From CAWFLT01 sp963816795 (GTDB lineage: Bacteria; Acidobacteriota; Vicinamibacteria; Vicinamibacterales; SCN-69-37): a stretch of DNA of 64,000 bases. The notes beneath the pieces were generated by a model. The model worked only from the letters and a program-made list of their open reading frames with translations, made no database searches and was not told the origin of the DNA. Shown in pieces: positions 1 through 9,004 of the stretch (position 1 is the stretch's first letter; the number at the start of each line of letters is the position of its first letter). The translations under genes were made by a program, and so were the position numbers. The DNA lies in assembly GCA_963816795.1 (NCBI GenBank), contig CAWFLT010000010.1:1-64000 (forward strand), in the 5' to 3' direction.

Positions 1-164
1 TCTGGAACCGGCCCGACAAGTTCGGCTGGACGCCGCTCGCGATCGCGGCCGGCTACCGGCACGGTAATTTCAAGCCGTCTGCGGTCACGGAAGCGGCCGT
101 CCGCGAAGTGATGATCGCGGCCGGCGTGACCCCGCCGAAGACGGTCACCGGCATCCAACGGTAG
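1..164 (+). CDS. C-terminal end of an ankyrin-repeat-like protein (partial)
   Basis: An open frame enters from the left edge and stops with TAG at 162-164. The visible 53 residues contain GWTPLAIAAGYRHG, which fits the G-x-TPLxxAA core of an ankyrin repeat, followed by a short C-terminal cap ending in TGIQR. Ankyrin repeats are protein-binding scaffolds; nothing visible gives a specific partner. The gene starts outside the window, so its length and other domains cannot be judged. Confidence 0.55.
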   Translation, partial: WNRPDKFGWTPLAIAAGYRHGNFKPSAVTEAAVREVMIAAGVTPPKTVTGIQR

Positions 165-171
165 TCAGAGC

Positions 172-252
172 CTGCGCGGCAGTACGTAGGGCGGGCCGGG
201 TTGCGGCCCGCCTACTGCACGCGGATTGGACCCCAATCCGCGCTACGCGTTT
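172..252 (-). repeat. Dispersed 81-bp double-hairpin repeat, copy 1 (inverted)
   Basis: On the minus strand this reads as two adjacent hairpins, one with GCGGATTGG/CAATCCGC arms and one with GGCGGGCC/GGCCCGCC arms, ending in CCTACGTACTGCCGCGCAG. It matches 6991-7071 almost base for base but in the opposite orientation. Shorter relatives lie at 38050-38113 and 62873-62904. All copies sit between genes. Confidence 0.85.
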
Positions 253-267
253 GGAGAATGCCCTGGC

Positions 268-2298
268 TCACCTCCCGCCCGATGTGGGCGCGTCATTCAG
301 GTACCGTTCGAACCAGCCAATCCACCGCTCCTGGACGTCGCGCTGGCGCACGGGATCGATCGCGTTGTGGCCGGCGATCGGATACGCGATGAACATCGAG
401 GTGACGCCGGCGTCGCGCAGCGCGTGGAAGAGCTTGTACGACTGCGTGATCGGCACCCGATAGTCACCGGTGTTGGCGAGAATCAACGTCGGCGCCTTGA
501 TCTTGCCTGCGTAGGTCATCGGCGACTGCGCCCGCTCGCGCTCCATCGCCTGCGCATTGAGCCACGGCGAGTTGCTGCCGCGGGCGCCGCTCGCGCCGTC
601 GCTGAAGTTCTGCTGATCGATGCGATCGGTCACCGCGGCGCCGGCGACGCCGGCCTTCCAGACGTCGGGGTAGTTGCCGAGCATCCACGACGTCATGTAG
701 CCGCCGTACGACCAGCCCGACACGCCGAGGCGCGTTTCGTCCACGAAGCCCCTGGCCATGACGGCCTCGACCGCGGCCATGACGTCCCGGCCCGGTCCGG
801 CGCCCGCGTCGTTCCCGATCGCCCCCTGGAACTGCCGGCCGAGGTTGTCGCTGCCGCGGTAATTCGGCTGCAGCACGAGCCAGCCCTTCGCCGCCATCAA
901 TTGCGCGCCGGCGCTGAACGTCATCATCGACGCCGCGCGCGGCCCGCCGTGAATGAGCAGCACCATCGGATACTTCTTCGCGGGATCGAAGTCGGACGGA
1001 TAGGTGAGGATCGCGTTCTGCCGGAACTTGTCGTTGGTGAACGTCACCACCTCCGACGTGCCGAGACCGATCGACGCGATTTCGTCGTTGACCATCGTGA
1101 GACGCCGCACGGGGCCCGCCGGCGACGCCATGTAATAGAGCTCGGCCGGCCGCATCGGCGAGGTGCCGGCAAACGCAATCGCGCCGTCCCGGCTGATCGA
1201 CATGTCGACGAAGAACGACGAGTTCGGACTCGCATCGCCGGTGTCCAGCTTCTTCGCCGGCTGTCCGTCGAGCGTCACCTGCCACAGCGACACTCGCTCA
1301 TCGTCGTTCGCGCCAACGATGACGGACTTGCCGTCTGGCATCCACAGCACGCGCGCGATACCGCGATCGATGGCCTGCGTCAACTGGCGCGGCTGGACGT
1401 TGGTGTCAGCGGCTGGCGGCGTCAGCGACAGCACTGACGCGTTGCCGCCGGCGAGAAACGCCACCATTCCCTTGTCCGGCGAGAACGTCGGGTGCGTGCC
1501 GTTGCCGCCACCGAGCGGCTTGAGAGTGCCGTCGGTCACATTCACGACCTGCAGCCCGCCTCCGCCACCACCAGCGCCGCCGCCACCTGCCTGGTTGAAC
1601 AGAATGCCGGTGCCGTCCGGCATCCACGTGATCATCGAGGACGGCGCCCCCGGCGGCCGCGTCACCGGCAGTGTCCAGCTGCCCGACGTGAGCCGCTTCA
1701 TCGGGCCACCGGCCGCCGGCACCATCCACACATGCGTCGGCGGCAGCGTGGCGGTCGTGAGGAAGTTGTCGTTGAGCCGGACTTCGAACGAGTCGTTCCA
1801 TCGCTGGTAGCCCGGCTTCTTCTCGGGCTCGTCGGCGGTCGCGAATCCGATGGTCCGGCTGTCGGGCGACCACGCGGTCTGCTGCACGCCGCTCGGGGCG
1901 GTCGTGACCTGCTTCGCCTCGCCGCCGCGGCTCGAGACGACGAAGACCTGAGGCTTCGGCGCGCCATTCGTTGGAACCGTCGCGAGATAGGACAGTTGTT
2001 GACCGTTGGGCGCCCAGCGTGGGAACGACACGCCGATCGCCTTCTCGCCGCTCACGATCACCTGCGACTTCCCGCTCGCGACCTCCACTTTGTGAATCGA
2101 CGCCACGTGGCGGTTCTCGTCGAGGTTGGGCGTCGAGATCACCACCAGGAGCGAGGCGCCATCGGGCGAGAACTGCGGGTCGGAAACGCGTTTGAGCTTC
2201 GAGAAATCGTCGAACGTGAACTTGCGCACCGCCTGCTGGCCGGGAAGCGTGACGACGAACGCGAGCACCGCGACGACGGTTCCAAGAAAGGTTCTCAT
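268..2298 (-). CDS. S9 family serine peptidase (prolyl oligopeptidase/dipeptidyl peptidase type), exported
   Basis: This 676-residue protein has a hydrophobic signal sequence (residues 1-22, ending near LPGQQ), an N-terminal WD40/TolB-like beta-propeller (about 30-400, with SPDG repeats) and a C-terminal alpha/beta-hydrolase domain. The serine nucleophile lies in GWSYGG (about Ser530), the aspartate in NTGDYRVP (about Asp612) and the histidine in AGHN (about His644), so the triad is complete. S9 enzymes cleave oligopeptides, often after proline. The frame stays open upstream to 2475, but the ATG at 2298 directly precedes the signal peptide and is the better start. A glycine run near GGGGAGGGGGG is low-complexity propeller loop. 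The gene stands alone downstream of a palindromic element. Confidence 0.9.
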   Translation of the reverse strand: MRTFLGTVVAVLAFVVTLPGQQAVRKFTFDDFSKLKRVSDPQFSPDGASLLVVISTPNLDENRHVASIHKVEVASGKSQVIVSGEKAIGVSFPRWAPNGQQLSYLATVPTNGAPKPQVFVVSSRGGEAKQVTTAPSGVQQTAWSPDSRTIGFATADEPEKKPGYQRWNDSFEVRLNDNFLTTATLPPTHVWMVPAAGGPMKRLTSGSWTLPVTRPPGAPSSMITWMPDGTGILFNQAGGGGAGGGGGGLQVVNVTDGTLKPLGGGNGTHPTFSPDKGMVAFLAGGNASVLSLTPPAADTNVQPRQLTQAIDRGIARVLWMPDGKSVIVGANDDERVSLWQVTLDGQPAKKLDTGDASPNSSFFVDMSISRDGAIAFAGTSPMRPAELYYMASPAGPVRRLTMVNDEIASIGLGTSEVVTFTNDKFRQNAILTYPSDFDPAKKYPMVLLIHGGPRAASMMTFSAGAQLMAAKGWLVLQPNYRGSDNLGRQFQGAIGNDAGAGPGRDVMAAVEAVMARGFVDETRLGVSGWSYGGYMTSWMLGNYPDVWKAGVAGAAVTDRIDQQNFSDGASGARGSNSPWLNAQAMERERAQSPMTYAGKIKAPTLILANTGDYRVPITQSYKLFHALRDAGVTSMFIAYPIAGHNAIDPVRQRDVQERWIGWFERYLNDAPTSGGR

Positions 2299-2327
2299 GG
2301 TTCGAGGAGTATAGCGGCTGGACAGAC

Positions 2328-2390
2328 ACCCGCGCCGCAGAGCGGCGCGGCCCGAGGCGTGGGGGTGGGGCCCCACGCCATTAAGTAAAG
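2328..2390 (+). repeat. Palindromic G-rich element A
   Basis: The order is a GCGCCGC/GCGGCGC hairpin, CCCGAGGC, the core GTGGGGGTGGGG, the pairing strand CCCCACGCC and the tail ATTAAGTAAAG. The outer stem GGCGTGG pairs with CCACGCC. It lies between the 5' end of the S9 peptidase gene and the 3' end of the permease gene. It belongs to the same family as elements at 8911, 9812, 19256, 28036, 40685, 48380-48665 and 54686. Confidence 0.75.
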
Positions 2391-2404
2391 CTGGCGCGCG
2401 GGTG

Positions 2405-5026
2405 TCAGCGCAAAGCGCCCGCCGGATCCAGCCGGGCCGCGCGTCGAGCGGGCAGGAACGTCGCGGCGGCGGCACTGATCATGAGCACCGACACCACGGC
2501 GACGATGGTGAGCGGATCGAACAGTGGCACGCCGAAGAGTTGCCCCTGGATGACGCGGCCGAGCGCGAACGCGGCGCCGATGCCGATTACGGCGCCCGCG
2601 CTGGCCAGCATCAGGCCCTGGCTGACAATGCGGCCGAGCATCGCGCCCGTCGAGGCGCCCAGCGCCATGCGGATGCTGATCTCGCGCGACCGCTGCGAGA
2701 CGGCGTAGCTCATGACGCCAAAGATGCCGGTGGCGGCGAGTGCCAGTGAGACGGCGGCGAACAGCACCAGCAGCGACATGTAGAAGCGCGGACGCGCCAC
2801 GGACTCTGTGATGAGCTCGGCCAGCGGACGCGCGGCGAGCAGCGGCAGGCCGGGATCGATCTCGCGAAGCAGCGAGCGGATCGCCGGCAGCTGCACCATC
2901 GGATCGCCGGCGGCGCGAACGACGATCCGGATCGACCGCGTGGACCGCTGCGCGTACGGCACGAATAGTTGCGGGACGGGTGGCTGACTCGGGTCGCGCT
3001 GCAGGACGTCGGCGATCACACCGACGACCTCGATGCGCGCGCCGTTGACGTTGACGAACCGGCCGACCGCGTCGTCGTTCCCAAACCAGCGGCGCACACC
3101 GGCCTGATTGATCAGCGCGACCCGCGGCGCGTCGGCCGAATCGTGGACGGCGATCGTCCGGCCGCGCTGGACCGTCGCGCCGATGGCGTCGAAGTAACCG
3201 GGACTGACGCTCGCGACGGCGATCTCGGGGTTGACGTTGGACGGCGGCGGTGGCGCGCCCTCGACGGCGAACCCGAGCATCGAGCCAAGGCCGCTGAGCG
3301 GCAGGACGGTGCTGACGCCGGTACTGGTGACGCCGGGCACCGATCGCAGCCGGGCCTCGATCTCGTCGACCCGCGCGCGCAGTTTCGGGCCGCCGTCGTA
3401 GGCCGGGCCCTGCAACGAGATGCGAAACGTCATGGCCTGTTCGGCGCGGAAACCCGGCGACACGTGCGTCATCGCCACAAAACTACGGACGAGGAGGCCC
3501 GCGCCGGTCAAGAGGACGACCGCCAGCGCCATCTCGACCACGACCAGCACGCCGCGCACTCGATGCTCTGACGAAGTGGCGCCGCCGCTCCGCGTGCCCT
3601 GCCGCATGGCCGTGCGGAGCACCCGCCCGGTCGCCCGCAAGGCTGGCGCGACGCCGAAAATCAAACCGGTCAGGACGGAGATCGCGAAGGTGAAGAGCAC
3701 CACCGGCGGGTTGACGCCGATGCTGTCGAGGCGCGGAATGTCCGCCGGACGTGCGGCGACGAGTGCCGCGGTGCCGGCGTACGCGACGAGCAGGCCGGCC
3801 GCGCCCCCGGCAGCACCGAGCACGAGCGCTTCCGAGATCAATTGACGAACGAGACGGCCGCGACCGGCGCCGAGCGCCGCGCGCACGGCCAGCTCGTCCT
3901 GGCGCGCCGAGGCTCGTGCCAGCAGCAGGTTCGCCACGTTCGCGCAGGCCACCAGCAGCACGAACCCGACGGCGCCAAGCAGCACCAACAGCGGTGTGCG
4001 AACGTCACCGAGGATGGTCTCGGCCAACGGGATGGCCCCGAACGTGAGACCGTCGTTCGTCGGCTTGAATGCGGTCTGCAGGGCCGCGCCGATGCGCTTG
4101 AGATCTCTGTCAATCGCCGCCGCATCCTCGCCGTCTCTGGCGTGGCCGATCACTGCGAGAAACTCGCCTCGGCGTCCGTTGGCGGCCGACGCGCTGAACG
4201 TGTCGTCGTACTCGAGCGGCGCATAGGCCTCGAGCGCCGGCGGCAGTCTCGATTCGGCGGCCAGGACGCCGACGATCGTCACCGGCCGGCCCGCGATCGT
4301 CACGGTGCGGCCGACGACGTCCGGGGCGGCGGCGAACGCACGCTGCCAGAATCCGTGGTCGAGGATGAGCAGGCCGCCACGACCGGGGGCAAAATTCGCG
4401 CGATCGAAACTACGGCCGATCGCCATCCGCCACCCCAGCAGCGCCGGCAGGCCGTCACTGATCCGGCCGACCTGGAGCTCGCGCGGGTCGCCGTGGCCCG
4501 TCATGGTGGAGGCCGCGGTCGTGTAGGCCTCGACCTGATCGAACGCGCGTGTGTCCTGGCGCACGCTCATGAAGTCCGGCGGCGACAACGAGTACCGGGT
4601 ACCGTCCGGGTAGACCGTGCGCACGCTATGCAGACGCCCGGCGTCGCGGTACGGCAGCGCCTCGAGCAGGACGCCGTTGACGACGCTGAAGATGGCGCTG
4701 TTGGCGCCAATGCCGAGCGCGAGCGTGATGACGGCGACGGTCGTGAATCCGGGCGATCGGCGCAGGACGCGAATCGCGTAGACGAGGTCCTGCCACAGGT
4801 CGCGGAGGTACGAACGGCGAAACACCCGGCGTTCGAGCCGGGCGTCGATGTCGAGGCACTCACGCTCCGACCCCTCGTAATCGCCGAACTGCTCCATCGC
4901 GCGGCGGCGCGCCTCATCGGGCGGGACGCCCCGCGCGACGAGCTCGCGCACCCGCATCTCCAGATGGAAGGCGAGCTCGCGCTCGACGTCAGGACGAATC
5001 GGCGGTCCGGACCGGCGACGGAACAT
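2405..5026 (-). CDS. ABC transporter permease of the ADOP (MacB/FtsX-like) family
   Basis: This protein of about 873 residues is built as an N-terminal permease-prefix domain (1-70, a charged helical stretch with RPDVERELAFHLEM), then two MacB-type halves, each with a periplasmic core and an FtsX transmembrane block. GIGANSAIFSVVNGVLL after the first membrane helix and the ARRAARLDPAGALR C-terminus are family hallmarks. No ATPase gene is nearby, as is usual for these orphan permeases. The start is set at ATG 5026; an in-frame GTG at 5035 would overlap the PadR stop. The PadR gene ends 5 bp upstream and is probably its regulator. The substrate is unknown; MacB-type machines act on envelope substrates without channelling them through the membrane. 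Confidence 0.9.
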   Translation of the reverse strand: MFRRRSGPPIRPDVERELAFHLEMRVRELVARGVPPDEARRRAMEQFGDYEGSERECLDIDARLERRVFRRSYLRDLWQDLVYAIRVLRRSPGFTTVAVITLALGIGANSAIFSVVNGVLLEALPYRDAGRLHSVRTVYPDGTRYSLSPPDFMSVRQDTRAFDQVEAYTTAASTMTGHGDPRELQVGRISDGLPALLGWRMAIGRSFDRANFAPGRGGLLILDHGFWQRAFAAAPDVVGRTVTIAGRPVTIVGVLAAESRLPPALEAYAPLEYDDTFSASAANGRRGEFLAVIGHARDGEDAAAIDRDLKRIGAALQTAFKPTNDGLTFGAIPLAETILGDVRTPLLVLLGAVGFVLLVACANVANLLLARASARQDELAVRAALGAGRGRLVRQLISEALVLGAAGGAAGLLVAYAGTAALVAARPADIPRLDSIGVNPPVVLFTFAISVLTGLIFGVAPALRATGRVLRTAMRQGTRSGGATSSEHRVRGVLVVVEMALAVVLLTGAGLLVRSFVAMTHVSPGFRAEQAMTFRISLQGPAYDGGPKLRARVDEIEARLRSVPGVTSTGVSTVLPLSGLGSMLGFAVEGAPPPPSNVNPEIAVASVSPGYFDAIGATVQRGRTIAVHDSADAPRVALINQAGVRRWFGNDDAVGRFVNVNGARIEVVGVIADVLQRDPSQPPVPQLFVPYAQRSTRSIRIVVRAAGDPMVQLPAIRSLLREIDPGLPLLAARPLAELITESVARPRFYMSLLVLFAAVSLALAATGIFGVMSYAVSQRSREISIRMALGASTGAMLGRIVSQGLMLASAGAVIGIGAAFALGRVIQGQLFGVPLFDPLTIVAVVSVLMISAAAATFLPARRAARLDPAGALR

Positions 5027-5031
5027 GCGGT

Positions 5032-5400
5032 TCACCGATCTGAGCTGGACGACCCGGGCACTGGCGCCGCCAGGGCCGAAAACAAAGCGGTGGCATAGCG
5101 CTGCCAGCGTGCGGTCTCGAGCGCCAGCTGACTCTGGCCCTTGCGTGTGAGCGTGTAGAACTTCGCCTGCCGATTGTTGGCGGAGGTGCCCCAGCGCGAC
5201 CGCAGCCACCCGCGCGCCTCGAGCCGATGCAGCGCCGGGTAGAGCGTGCCCTCGCCAAGCGCGAGCGCGTCCCCGCTCGCGGACGCGATCCAGGTCGCGA
5301 TCGTGTAGCCGTGCGCCGGCCCGCCGCTGAGCGCCTTCAGGATGAGCACATCGAGCGTGCCCTTCAGGATGTCCGCATTCTCACTCTTGGCTGTTCCCAT
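5032..5400 (-). CDS. PadR family transcriptional regulator
   Basis: This 122-residue winged-helix protein carries the PadR pattern: LKGTLDVLILKAL at the start of helix 1, GYTIATWI, EGTLYPALHRLEARGWL in the recognition region and KFYTLTRKG in the wing. PadR proteins repress transcription and release DNA on ligand binding. It lies immediately upstream of the ADOP permease on the same strand, the usual Acidobacteriota pairing, so it most likely controls that operon. The acidic and serine-rich tail (GSSSSDR) is unremarkable. Confidence 0.92.
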   Translation of the reverse strand: MGTAKSENADILKGTLDVLILKALSGGPAHGYTIATWIASASGDALALGEGTLYPALHRLEARGWLRSRWGTSANNRQAKFYTLTRKGQSQLALETARWQRYATALFSALAAPVPGSSSSDR

Positions 5401-5460
5401 CGCAATACAAGGGGAGCATAACGCCGGCTCCCATCGAACCGCAAGGGGTGGCGTGGTCGC

Positions 5461-6633
5461 TCAGCGGGCGAGCTTCGCGTTCACCGAGTGGCCCTGCCAC
5501 AACCACTCGAGGGCTTGTGGCAGTGTCTGCCGCTTGACGGCGCCGTCGCAGTGCCCGGCGTTGCGCGCGAAGACGAACTGGTACTGGTAGTTCTTCTCCG
5601 CCAGCACTTTGGCCATGTGCTCGTTGGCGAGCACCCAGTCGTGCATGTCGTCTTTCCGGTTCGCCGACAAGTTGTCCCGGTCGCTCACGTGCATCCAGAT
5701 CCGAATCGGCTTCGCCGGGCTGTTCGGAATCAGCGTGCGGTGATATTCCCACGCGCCTCCCGGCGTCTCCGGGTTGTACGGCCACTGCTGATTCACGAAC
5801 GTCCCCGAGTACGACAGCACGCGGTGGTACAGATCGTTGCGATACCACGCCATGCTGAGTGCCGCCGACGCCCCCGAGCTGCAGCCCATGGTGGCGCGTG
5901 AGTTCGGGTCTTTCGTCAGCTTGACGTTGTACTGCTTCTCGACCAGCGGGAGAACTTCGGTCTCGACGAACTCGGCGTAGCGGCCGGACATCGTGTCGTA
6001 CTCCAGGCCGCGCTGGCTGCCCTGCGCGTCGCCGCTGCCGTTGGCAATCGATACGGCAATCATCGGCGGCACCTTTTTCTGCGCGATCAGGTTGTCGAGT
6101 GTCGTAAAGAGCAGCTGGTCAGGGCCGTCGGCACCGACGATGAGCGGCGCGATGGTGCCGGGAACATATTGTGTGGGCACGTAGACGGCGACGCGGCGCG
6201 TGTATGGCGTGGGCACGCTCGAGACGATCACCTTCACGGGGTCGTCCGGATCGGGCCGCGAGCCGGTTCCGGGCTCGCGCGCAATACCCGGATAGATCTT
6301 GCTGTCGGCCGAGCTCATCGTGAAGATCTGGATCGTCCCCTGCGGCACACCCTCTTTCGCGGCCACGTCGGGCGATGCCGGGTGCGTCGGCCCGATGATG
6401 AAGTTGCCGTTCACGTTGACGGCCGGCACCGCGCCGTCGGGTAGCTCCGTGGCCTTGACGTAGCCAGGCGTGAGCGGGTCGCGCGCCGGCGGTCCGGGGC
6501 GCGGTGGTGCTGGAGGCGCCGGTGGCGTCTGCTGTGCCGGCGGCGCCTGGACGGGTGGCGGGTTCTGACTGGTCGCGGACATGACCGCGGCCGCCAGCCC
6601 GATCAACATCGCCGTGCTCAACGGTTTCATCAT
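5461..6633 (-). CDS. Exported esterase, enterochelin-esterase-like (PF00756 type)
   Basis: This protein of about 390 residues has a signal peptide (MMKPLSTAMLIGLAAAVMSA), then a proline-rich linker (about 25-55), then an esterase-D/Fes-like alpha/beta-hydrolase domain. The nucleophile is probably the serine in MGCSSGASAA, and the histidine lies in ARNAGHCDG. The family hydrolyses carboxylic esters such as acylated sugars or siderophore esters; the substrate here is not evident. The frame is open further upstream, but the MM pair at 6633 starts a clean signal peptide. It is separated from the PadR gene by about 60 bp and may be transcribed independently. Confidence 0.82.
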   Translation of the reverse strand: MMKPLSTAMLIGLAAAVMSATSQNPPPVQAPPAQQTPPAPPAPPRPGPPARDPLTPGYVKATELPDGAVPAVNVNGNFIIGPTHPASPDVAAKEGVPQGTIQIFTMSSADSKIYPGIAREPGTGSRPDPDDPVKVIVSSVPTPYTRRVAVYVPTQYVPGTIAPLIVGADGPDQLLFTTLDNLIAQKKVPPMIAVSIANGSGDAQGSQRGLEYDTMSGRYAEFVETEVLPLVEKQYNVKLTKDPNSRATMGCSSGASAALSMAWYRNDLYHRVLSYSGTFVNQQWPYNPETPGGAWEYHRTLIPNSPAKPIRIWMHVSDRDNLSANRKDDMHDWVLANEHMAKVLAEKNYQYQFVFARNAGHCDGAVKRQTLPQALEWLWQGHSVNAKLAR

Positions 6634-6731
6634 CGCTCTGCCTCGCCTCGAGGTCCTCGACCACGCTCGGGACCACGCGCTCATTGTGCCACCGGAGATG
6701 GGGGTGGCGCTCTGCGATACTAGGAACGACC

Positions 6732-6980
6732 ATGCCGCTCTTCGAATATCGTTGCCTCGACTGTGACAGCCAATGCGAGCTGCTGATTCGAGGCTCGGCC
6801 GTCCCGGTCTGCCCGTCGTGTGGATCCCACTCGCTCGAGAAAATGCTGTCGTTGTTTGCGGTCAGCTCGGAAGGCACGCAGCTGAAGAACCGGCAGACGC
6901 TCGGCGCGCAGCAGCGGCTGAGGTCGCAGCGCACACAACAGGAGCGCGAGCACGAGCGCCACGATCATCACGACGACTAG
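6732..6980 (+). CDS. FmdB family zinc-ribbon protein
   Basis: This 82-residue protein begins MPLFEYRCLDCD and carries two CxxC knuckles (CLDC and CPSC, about residues 8-31), the FmdB/putative regulatory zinc-ribbon signature. The second half is a charged helix ending in HERHDHHDD, a histidine-rich tail that could bind metal. FmdB was named from a formamidase operon in Methylophilus, but the molecular role is unknown. ATG 6732 is chosen because the zinc ribbon normally starts right at the N-terminus. Confidence 0.85.
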   Translation: MPLFEYRCLDCDSQCELLIRGSAVPVCPSCGSHSLEKMLSLFAVSSEGTQLKNRQTLGAQQRLRSQRTQQEREHERHDHHDD

Positions 6981-6990
6981 GGCATTTTCA

Positions 6991-7071
6991 AAACGCGTAG
7001 CGCGGATTGGGCTGCAATCCGCGTGCAGTTGGCGGGCCCCAACCCGGCCCGCCCTACGTACTGCCGCGCAG
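6991..7071 (+). repeat. Dispersed 81-bp double-hairpin repeat, copy 2
   Basis: This copy shares essentially all 81 bp with the copy at 172-252, in opposite orientation, so the block 253-6990 is flanked by inverted repeats. It contains the two hairpins described for copy 1 and ends in CCTACGTACTGCCGCGCAG. Confidence 0.85.
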
Positions 7072-7105
7072 ACCTAGGGGTCTGACCCCGGTCAGCTAAC
7101 CCCGG

Positions 7106-8375
7106 TCAGTGAGTCCGAGTCGCGCGGCACTCCTCGGCCCGCGCCAGGAGCAGCGTGCGCTCCCGCGCATTCTCCGTGAGCGACGCTGCCTGTTCGAACT
7201 CGCGCCGGGCCTCATCGAGGCGGCCCAGGCGCCAGAGCAGAATCGCCCCGGGCGCTCGGCAACAGATGATAGGTGCGCAGCGCCGGTTCGCCGGCGAGCG
7301 CATCGACGAGCTCGAGGCCGGCCTGGGGCCCGAAGGCCATTGACACGGCCACCGCGCGATTCAACTCGACGACCGGCGACCGCGTGGATTCCGCGAGCGC
7401 GTCGTAGAGGGCGACGATGCGGTGCCAATCCGTCTCGTCGCCAGTGCGCGCGCGAGCGTGACACGCGGCGATCGCCGCCTGAATCGCGTACGGTCCGAGG
7501 GGCTGGGCGAGCGACTCGGCGCGCGCGAGCGCCGCCAGCCCGCGGTGGATGAGCAACTGATCCCATCGCGATCGATCCTGATCGAGCAGCCGGATTGGTT
7601 CTCCGCGCGGACCGGCCCGCGCGCGCGTGCGCGACGCCTGCAGTTCCATCAGCGCGACCAGGCCGTGCAATTCCGCTTCGCCCGGAACGAGCTCGGCGAG
7701 AATCCGCCCGAGACGCAGCGCGTCGTCGCACAACTCGCCTCGCATCCACTCGTCGCCGCGCGTGGCTGCGTAACCCTCGTTGAAGATCAGGTAGACGACC
7801 TCGAGCACCGATGGGAGTCGCGCCGACAGATCCGCGCCACCCGGCACTTCGAACGGCACCCGCGCTTCGGCGATCGTCCGCTTGGCCCGGACGATGCGCT
7901 GGGCGATCGTGGCTTCCGGCACGAGAAAAGCGCGCGCGATCTCGTCCGTGGCCAGGCCGCCCACGAGCCGGAGCGTGAGGGCGACGCGCGCGTCGGTCGA
8001 AAGTACTGGATGGCACGCCACGAGAATCAGCCGCAAAAGATCGTCTTTGACCTCCTGGTCGAGATCGGACTCGACGTCCGGCAATTGAACGCGCGCGCCC
8101 GCGGTGGGATCGACGCCGAGCGCGTCGTGCTTGCGCGTGACCATCTGCCGCCGGCGAAGCTCGTCGACGGCGCGATTCTTCGCGGTGGCCATGAGCCACG
8201 CGCCGGGATTGTCCGGAATTCCCTGCTTGGGCCACCGCTCGAGCGCCGCCACCAGCGCTTCCTGGGCGAGGTCCTCGGCGAGCCCGACGTCGCGCACGAT
8301 CCGGACCAGGCCGCCAAGGAGCCTGGCGGACTCGATCCGCCAGACTGCCTCGATGGCTTTGTGCGTCGCGGTCAC
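7106..8375 (-). CDS. ECF42-type RNA polymerase sigma factor with DUF6596 C-terminal domain (one frameshift)
   Basis: The protein of about 420 residues has sigma region 2 (LVRIVRDVGLAEDLAQEALV), region 4 (GLATDEIARAFLVPEATIAQ) and a long helical, TPR-like C-terminal extension that is the mark of the ECF42 group (DUF6596). The frame breaks near 7250: the last 45 residues (LLWRLGRLDEARREFEQAA) continue in another frame to a stop at 7106. The reading ATG overlaps the upstream DGPF gene by 4 bp (ATGA), so the two are translationally coupled. In known ECF42 systems there is no anti-sigma factor and activity depends on the C-terminal extension. A single-base assembly error is the likeliest cause of the break. 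Confidence 0.88.
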
Positions 8376-8806
8376 GACTTGCGCTGGCGCTCGAGCTCGG
8401 CGCGCAGGCGTTCTTCCTGTGCGCGAAGTTCAGGGGTGAACTCGGTGCCGAAGTCTTCGGCTTCGTAGACTGGGCGGATCTCGATTTCGGACTCTTCGCC
8501 GGGCATCGGATCCGGGCAGCGGCGGACCCATTCGACGGCTTCCTCGATCGACTTGACCTGCCACATCCAGTAGCCGGCGACCAGCTCCTTCGTCTCGGCA
8601 AACGGGCCGTCGATGACGGTCTTCTTCCCGCCTGAGAACCGGATGCGCTTGCCCTTGCTGCTCGGGTGGAGGCCGTCGCCCGCCAGCATGACGCCCGCCT
8701 TGACCAGCTCTTCGTTGAACTTGCCCATGTCGGCGAGCAGCTTCTCGGTGGGCAGCGCCCCGGCCTCGGTGCTCTTCGTCGCCTTGACCATCACCATGAC
8801 TCGCAT
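8372..8806 (-). CDS. YCII/DGPF domain protein, ECF42 partner
   Basis: This 144-residue protein starts MRVMVMVKATKSTEAG and contains VIDGPFAETKELVAGYW, the DGPF motif of the YCII-related family, followed by the C-terminal EIRPVYEAEDFG. DGPF proteins form small alpha/beta ferredoxin-like folds of uncertain function and are encoded beside ECF42 sigma factors. Its stop overlaps the sigma start, which supports a two-gene operon. The final 30 residues are a charged helix (RAQEERLRAELERQ) beyond the usual domain. Confidence 0.9.
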   Translation of the reverse strand: MRVMVMVKATKSTEAGALPTEKLLADMGKFNEELVKAGVMLAGDGLHPSSKGKRIRFSGGKKTVIDGPFAETKELVAGYWMWQVKSIEEAVEWVRRCPDPMPGEESEIEIRPVYEAEDFGTEFTPELRAQEERLRAELERQRKS

Positions 8807-8910
8807 CGTTCGTGCTCCTCTCGATAGGGAGGGCGCCCGGCCGGGATGGCCCGTCAGCGCTCCCTTTCAGAATGGCGACGAACGAGTTTGCCTGAATCGA
8901 CAGGTCGGTG

Positions 8911-8993
8911 TTCTTTTTTTTCAGGGCGCATGGGGCCCCACCCCCATGCTTGGCGCCCTTGACGGCCTCGCTACGCTCGGCCTCGGGCGGTCA
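8911..8993 (-). repeat. Palindromic G-rich element B
   Basis: Read on the minus strand it begins GACCGCCCGAGGCCGAGCGT, passes through GGCGCC and then the core CATGGGGGTGGGGCCCCATG, and ends in an A-rich tail. It is the same subfamily as element C at 9812-9889, in the opposite orientation. The two lie on either side of the DUF1080 gene. Confidence 0.75.
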
Positions 8994-9004
8994 TCTTTTT
9001 CTTT

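Noticed and set aside
226..1437. Long plus-strand open frame (403 codons)
   Set aside because: It is antisense to the S9 peptidase, Arg/His-rich and without family motifs; long antisense frames are common at this GC content.
172..7071. Composite transposon
   Set aside because: The flanking repeats are inverted, but no transposase gene lies between or near them, and other copies occur singly.
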